Assembly (NCBI GenBank): GCA_034665745.1
Contig: JAXDJJ010000052.1
Coordinates: forward strand, 1 to 24,508
DNA from: JAXDJJ01 sp034665745
GTDB taxonomy: Bacteria > Actinomycetota > CADDZG01 > WHSQ01
Reading direction: 5' to 3'
DNA length: 24,508 nucleotides
In this document: positions 21,463-24,508 of the stretch, piece after piece
Layout: each line of letters starts with the position of its first letter
Position numbering within the stretch: the stretch's first letter is position 1
Notes under the pieces: generated by a model
Database searches by the model: none
What the model was told of the DNA's origin: nothing
Seen by the model: the letters and a program-made list of their open reading frames with translations, nothing else
Program-made: the position numbers and the translations under genes

Positions 21463-22086
21463 TCAGCCCCCTTGGCTCTCGAGCACTTCGTCCGCCGCTA
21501 TCGGTTCCACTTTCAAACGCACGCCTTGATGTCCCACCACTCGGATATGTGTTCCCTGAGCGATCGGTCCGGTTACCGACTCCGCCGACCACGTCTCGGA
21601 ACCAACGTGCACGATCCCCCGAGGATCGAGGGGGGCGGTCGCGTAGCCGTCACTGCCGATCAGGTTGTCGATCTTCATATCCGATGGAAGTTTCCGTGCC
21701 GCGAGTGCAGCCGGGATCATGAATGCGAAGAATCCGACCGCCGAGATAGCGATAGGAACGATCGCCCACGGAGAGACATCTCCAACGTTGCGGTCGACGA
21801 GGAGGAAGCCACCCGCTACCAGGCACGTGACCGCACCCGCAGCGGCGAAGCTGATCCCCGGATTCTTCGCTTCGATGAGGAAGAAGCCCACCGACGCGAG
21901 AAGAAGGACGATGCCCGCCATACGGACGGGCAGGATCCCGAATCCGATGAATGCAGCCACCATCGCGAGGACACCGGTGATGCCGGGGAGGGAGATGCCC
22001 GGATGCAGGACCTCGATCCCGATCAGCATGAGGCCCACGTAGAACAAGACGTAAACGACCGTCGGGTTCAGCAGGTCTTCGAGCAT
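21463..22086 (-). CDS. NfeD-like membrane protein, short form
   Basis: The 207-residue protein has about five membrane helices (for example VVYVLFYVGLMLIGIEVL, GITGVLAMVAAFIGFGIL, and a last one around WAIVPIAISAVGFFAFMIP) and a soluble C-terminal OB-fold of about 70 residues starting at IGSDGYATAPLDPRGIVHVG. The phrase HPGISLPGITG is typical of NfeD1. The N-terminal ClpP-like serine protease domain of long NfeD proteins is absent, so this is the truncated kind and should have no protease activity. It is paired with the stomatin-like gene downstream (TGACATG junction). A neighbouring ATG upstream runs into a stop at once, so the start at 22086 is preferred. Confidence 0.92.
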   Translation of the reverse strand: MLEDLLNPTVVYVLFYVGLMLIGIEVLHPGISLPGITGVLAMVAAFIGFGILPVRMAGIVLLLASVGFFLIEAKNPGISFAAAGAVTCLVAGGFLLVDRNVGDVSPWAIVPIAISAVGFFAFMIPAALAARKLPSDMKIDNLIGSDGYATAPLDPRGIVHVGSETWSAESVTGPIAQGTHIRVVGHQGVRLKVEPIAADEVLESQGG

Positions 22087-22125
22087 CTATCCCATGATGC
22101 CACCGCTGCCGCGGTTACTCATGGC

Positions 22126-22920
22126 CTACCAGTCGATCGCGGGGATCTCTCCTTCGACGGCCATGATCGAGAAAGCCGCTCCTTGAGGGTCTTGGATGAC
22201 CGCGAACCGGCCGATGCCTTCCATCGTTTTCGGACCGAAGACAACCTTGCCCCCGTTATCGGTCGCTGTCTTGACCGTCGCGTCGGCGTCATCGACAGCG
22301 AAACAGGTTGACCAGTAGGAGGGGTGATCGCCCATCTCTTCAGAGATCTTGGTCATCCCGTTCGAGCCTCGACCTTCGACGGAGAAGACGACGTATCCAT
22401 CCATCTCCGGGTAGTCCTGAGCGGTCCATCCGAAGAAGCGCGTGTAGAACTCCTTCGACCGCTCGACGTCTGTGGTCATGAGCTCGTTCCACACCAAGGT
22501 CCCATGCTCGTTCACGAGCTCCGCTCCGATGAACGTCTTGGGCTCCCATGCCCCGAAGAACTCGCCCGTCGGGCTTTCGATCAACACCATGCGACCCGAA
22601 TCGAAGACATCCACAGGCTCATCAGTGACTTTCCCACCAAGCTCTTGTGCCTTGGCGGCAGCCTTGTCCGCGCTCTCGACGGTGAAGTGTTCCGTCCACA
22701 TCGGCGGTCGGCCCTTCTGGTCCTCACGTTGCGTATATGCCGCTGCAACCTTCTTTCCCTTCAGGCTGAACATCGTGTAGGTGAAGTCACCGCCCGCGGG
22801 CATCTCCTCTGCCTGCCACCCAAATATCGCCTCGTAGAAGGTCTCTGCACCGGCCAGGTCGGGCGTTCCGAGGTCGACCCACGAGAACATCCCAGGCTTG
22901 TACCTCTTGATCTCAGGCAT
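22126..22920 (-). CDS. Two-domain VOC (glyoxalase-like) protein
   Basis: The 264-residue protein has two vicinal-oxygen-chelate repeats, about residues 10-128 and 137-258. Each has the SWVDLGTPD/WNELMTTD opening, a FYEAIFGWQ/FYTRFFGW helix, and a SPTGEFFGAWEP/DPQGAAFSIM end. The layout matches actinobacterial CFP30B-like proteins (27-30 kDa antigens) whose reaction is unknown. The usual metal ligands of glyoxalase I are only partly present, so a binding role without metal chemistry is also possible. The ATG directly follows the stop of the metal-binding protein gene (TAGATG), so translation is coupled. The nfeD-like gene follows after 39 bases. Confidence 0.92.
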   Translation of the reverse strand: MPEIKRYKPGMFSWVDLGTPDLAGAETFYEAIFGWQAEEMPAGGDFTYTMFSLKGKKVAAAYTQREDQKGRPPMWTEHFTVESADKAAAKAQELGGKVTDEPVDVFDSGRMVLIESPTGEFFGAWEPKTFIGAELVNEHGTLVWNELMTTDVERSKEFYTRFFGWTAQDYPEMDGYVVFSVEGRGSNGMTKISEEMGDHPSYWSTCFAVDDADATVKTATDNGGKVVFGPKTMEGIGRFAVIQDPQGAAFSIMAVEGEIPAIDW

Positions 22921-23127
22921 CTAGCTTGCGACCTTGTAGCCGACACTTTCGATGGTCTCGACCAGCTTGTCCTGACCCAGAACACTGTCATCGAAGTCCA
23001 CCGTCACCACCTTGGTGTCGACGTCTACCGTCGCGTCACGCACTCCGGCGAGGGGCGTCAGCGCGCCTTCGATCGAGCTCTTGCAGTGGGCGCAGGAAAC
23101 CTCGGGCACCTGGAACGTCTGCTGCAT
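22921..23127 (-). CDS. Heavy-metal-associated (CopZ-like) protein
   Basis: The 68-residue protein is a single HMA domain: VSCAHCKSSIEGAL with the metal-binding CxxC at Cys12 and Cys15, then GVRDATVDVDTKVVTVDFDD and a C-terminal ETIESVGYKV. The size and fold match copper chaperones such as CopZ. The usual MTCGHC motif is here VSCAHC, and His14 inside the CxxC loop may tune the metal. No copper ATPase or CsoR/CopY-type regulator is in the window, so its partner is unknown. ATG at 23127 lies 4 nt behind GGAGG. It is the first gene of the run to the SPFH gene. Confidence 0.93.
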   Translation of the reverse strand: MQQTFQVPEVSCAHCKSSIEGALTPLAGVRDATVDVDTKVVTVDFDDSVLGQDKLVETIESVGYKVAS

Positions 23128-23157
23128 CGGTCCTCCATCTGTTCTCGTTTGCCCAAG

Positions 23158-23167
23158 AGGCTACCCT
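23158..23167. promoter_or_regulatory. Putative shared, symmetrical -10 region for gnd and the HMA gene
   Basis: AGGCTACCCT reads TACCCT on the plus strand (23162-23167), 6 nt before the gnd ATG, and TAGCCT on the minus strand (23158-23163), upstream of the HMA gene. The two hexamers share the central TA. The plus transcript would be leaderless; the minus one would have a leader of about 24 nt with GGAGG. Confidence 0.5.
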
Positions 23168-23173
23168 CGTCCC

Positions 23174-24079
23174 ATGCGTATCGGGATGGTTGGGCTGGGG
23201 CGGATGGGCGCCAACATGACCACGCGCCTTCTCCGGGGCGGTCACGAAGTCATTGCGTACGACGTCGACAAGGCTGCAGTGAAGAAGGCGGCTGCGGGTG
23301 GTGCTGAAGCGGTCGATTCTCTCGAAACCTTGGAGGAGAAGCTCAGTGCTCCCCGAGCGGTCTGGGTGATGGTCCCCTCCGGTGACATCACCGAGATGAC
23401 GATCGATTCTCTTGCGGATCTTCTAGACAAGGGCGACACCGTGATCGACGGCGGGAACTCGCGTTACACCGACACCATCAGGCGAGCCGAACTCCTTGCG
23501 ACCAAAGGCATCACTCTGTTGGATTCGGGGACCTCGGGCGGCATCTGGGGCCTCGACGAGGGCTTCTGCCTGATGGTTGGAGGCGACAAGGCGGCCTTCG
23601 AGCACGTCGAGCCGATCTTGAAGACCCTCGCCCCCGAGAACGGCTACGCGCATGTCGGGTCATCGGGAGCCGGGCACTTCACGAAGATGGTGCACAACGG
23701 CATCGAGTACGCATTGATGCAGGCCTATGGCGAGGGATTCGAGTTGCTGCATGAGAGTGAGTTCGACATCGATACCGCCCAAGTAGCGGAGTTGTGGCGG
23801 CATGGCAGCGTCGTCCGCTCGTGGCTCTTGGATCTCACAGCCCGCGCTCTCGATGGCGACCACGACCTCCAAGAAGTAGCGCCCTACATCGACGACTCGG
23901 GCGAAGGTCGATGGACCTTGGGGTACGCGATCGACCACGCAGTGCCTGTTCCAACCATCGCGACCGCGTTGTTCGCGCGTTTCGCATCGCGCCAGGACGC
24001 CTCTTTCGCAGGAAAGGTGATCGCTGCCCTGCGCAAAGAATTCGGTGGCCACGCCACCCGCAAACCTTCCGGGGAGTAG
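23174..24079 (+). CDS. gnd: 6-phosphogluconate dehydrogenase, short (YqeC-type) form
   Basis: The enzyme oxidises and decarboxylates 6-phosphogluconate to ribulose 5-phosphate. The 301-residue protein is the short bacterial form, about two-thirds of the classical 470-residue enzyme. The cofactor motif is GLGRMG (7-12), and Asp30 in AYDVD in place of the basic NADP-binding residues points to NAD. Substrate and catalytic motifs follow: IDGGNSRYTDTIRR (91-104), DSGTSGGIWGLDEGFCLMVGG (117-137), and Lys171/Asn175 in HFTKMVHNGIEY. ATG at 23174 gives the proper N-terminus; a longer open frame upstream is not homologous. There is no ribosome binding site, but TACCCT precedes the ATG by 6 nt. clpS follows directly. 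Confidence 0.95.
   Translation: MRIGMVGLGRMGANMTTRLLRGGHEVIAYDVDKAAVKKAAAGGAEAVDSLETLEEKLSAPRAVWVMVPSGDITEMTIDSLADLLDKGDTVIDGGNSRYTDTIRRAELLATKGITLLDSGTSGGIWGLDEGFCLMVGGDKAAFEHVEPILKTLAPENGYAHVGSSGAGHFTKMVHNGIEYALMQAYGEGFELLHESEFDIDTAQVAELWRHGSVVRSWLLDLTARALDGDHDLQEVAPYIDDSGEGRWTLGYAIDHAVPVPTIATALFARFASRQDASFAGKVIAALRKEFGGHATRKPSGE
24071..24076 (+). promoter_or_regulatory. Ribosome binding site GGGGAG ahead of the clpS CTG start
   Basis: GGGGAG ends 5 nt before CTG at 24082. It lies in the last codons of gnd. It is the only well-placed site for clpS, and the clpS frame has no ATG, GTG or TTG near it. Confidence 0.6.
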
Positions 24080-24081
24080 CT

Positions 24082-24378
24082 CTGGAAACGTCGGTTGCGC
24101 CCGGACGAGTCGAGGAGATCGAAGGCACCGAAGAGACCGAGGCCGATCGGCCATGGCTCGTGATCGTGTGGAACGACCCGATCAATCTCATGAGCTACGT
24201 GACGTGGGTGTTCCAGAAGCTCTTCGGCTATTCCCTCGAGAAAGCTACGCGACTGATGCTCGAGGTCCATCACGACGGCAAGTCGGTGGTGTCGAGCGGC
24301 TCGCGTGAGAAGGCAGAGCTCGATGCCTTCCGACTGCATGCTCATGGCCTCTGGGCCACGATCACGAAGAGCGACTGA
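24082..24378 (+). CDS. clpS: ClpS adaptor protein, probable CTG start
   Basis: ClpS hands proteins with destabilising N-terminal residues to the ClpAP or ClpCP protease. From CTG the product is 98 residues: an acidic, flexible lead (about residues 1-22), then the core RPWLVIVWNDPINLMSYVTW (23-42), FQKLFGYSLEKATRLMLEVH (44-63), HDGKSVVSSGSREKAE and LHAHGLWATI. The Asn-Asp pair (31-32), the LMSYV stretch and the VHHDG His residues are those that bind the substrate N-terminus. The length matches actinobacterial ClpS. No ATG, GTG or TTG occurs in frame between the gnd region and the core, while CTG follows GGGGAG by 5 nt. It is coupled to the next gene by TGATG. Confidence 0.93.
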   Translation: METSVAPGRVEEIEGTEETEADRPWLVIVWNDPINLMSYVTWVFQKLFGYSLEKATRLMLEVHHDGKSVVSSGSREKAELDAFRLHAHGLWATITKSD

Positions 24379-24508
24379 TGGCCTCGATCGCTCCGCTCGG
24401 CGGAGATGTAGCCGTTGCGTTCGATGAGGACGAGGCGCGACTACTACGTGGCCTCCTTAACGAGATGAAAGATCTCCTCGAGCACGAGGCGGTGGTGCAG
24501 GACGACGT
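24378..24508 (+). CDS. DUF2017-type protein, N-terminal fragment
   Basis: An ATG sharing one base with the clpS stop (TGATG) opens a frame that runs off the window after 43 codons. The residues DEDEARLLRGLLNEMKDLLE resemble the helical start of DUF2017 proteins, which in actinobacteria very commonly follow clpS. The function is unknown; the constant pairing suggests a link with N-end rule proteolysis. The assignment rests mostly on position plus this short helix, so it is moderately sure. Confidence 0.75.
   Translation, partial: MASIAPLGGDVAVAFDEDEARLLRGLLNEMKDLLEHEAVVQDD

Noticed and set aside
1..24508. CRISPR arrays, insertion sequences, phage genes or a genomic island
   Set aside because: I found no regular repeats, transposase, integrase or phage-like gene. 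Coding style and overlaps are even across the window.

Overview
The window is GC-rich, densely coded chromosomal DNA and looks like core genome of a deep-branching actinobacterium (Actinomycetota). The lineage call is an inference. It rests on a clpS-like gene followed at once by a DUF2017-type gene, a two-domain CFP30B-like VOC protein, a DUF4177-type small protein, a short NAD-type Gnd, a tRNA without encoded CCA, and many GTG/TTG starts with 4-bp stop/start overlaps. I see no transposase, integrase, phage gene, CRISPR array or rRNA. No stretch over 300 bases lacks a gene; the longest gaps are about 145-170 bases (6195-6361, 9900-10044 and 18588-18736).

Layout. 1-1210 (+): the end of a leucyl aminopeptidase, two small unknown genes and a flavin reductase. 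1207-1536 (-) is a DUF192 protein, divergent from a 52-residue DUF4177-like protein at 1581. 5084 to 1736 (-) is a coupled operon: a GAF-GGDEF diguanylate cyclase, GalU and MoaC. 5171-5479 (+) is an FmdB zinc ribbon; its last codons also form a terminator for the convergent secreted-protein gene at 5502-6194. 6362-7156 (+) is UppP. 9899 to 7168 (-) is the TldD/TldE protease pair. 10045-10332 (+) is a small helical unknown. 16222 to 10333 (-) holds a large secreted M19-dipeptidase-like hydrolase, an O-methyltransferase, an ABC exporter and a short-chain dehydrogenase. 18475 to 16323 (-) holds a CoA-disulfide-reductase-like flavoprotein and an inositol monophosphatase. 18515-18587 is tRNA-Arg(CCT). 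18737-20577 (+) encodes two exported proteins, the second a glycerophosphodiester phosphodiesterase. 23127 to 20574 (-) encodes a heavy-metal-binding protein, a VOC protein, an NfeD-like protein and a stomatin-like SPFH protein. 23174-24508 (+) is Gnd, ClpS and a DUF2017-type protein cut by the window edge.

The genes are mostly housekeeping: envelope lipid carrier recycling, UDP-glucose supply, c-di-GMP signalling, molybdenum cofactor, thiol redox and proteolysis. I do not see a new multi-gene defence, mobile or biosynthetic system. The most interesting signals concern gene expression. First, a TANNCT hexamer lies 6-9 nt upstream of the start codon of eight operon-leading genes that have no good ribosome binding site, and upstream of the tRNA, suggesting widespread leaderless transcription with a C-containing -10 element. 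Second, three genes (best case ClpS) appear to start at CTG behind a Shine-Dalgarno sequence. Third, two divergent gene pairs appear to share one symmetrical -10 element. Fourth, RNA hairpins are embedded inside coding sequence, one of them a complete intrinsic terminator.
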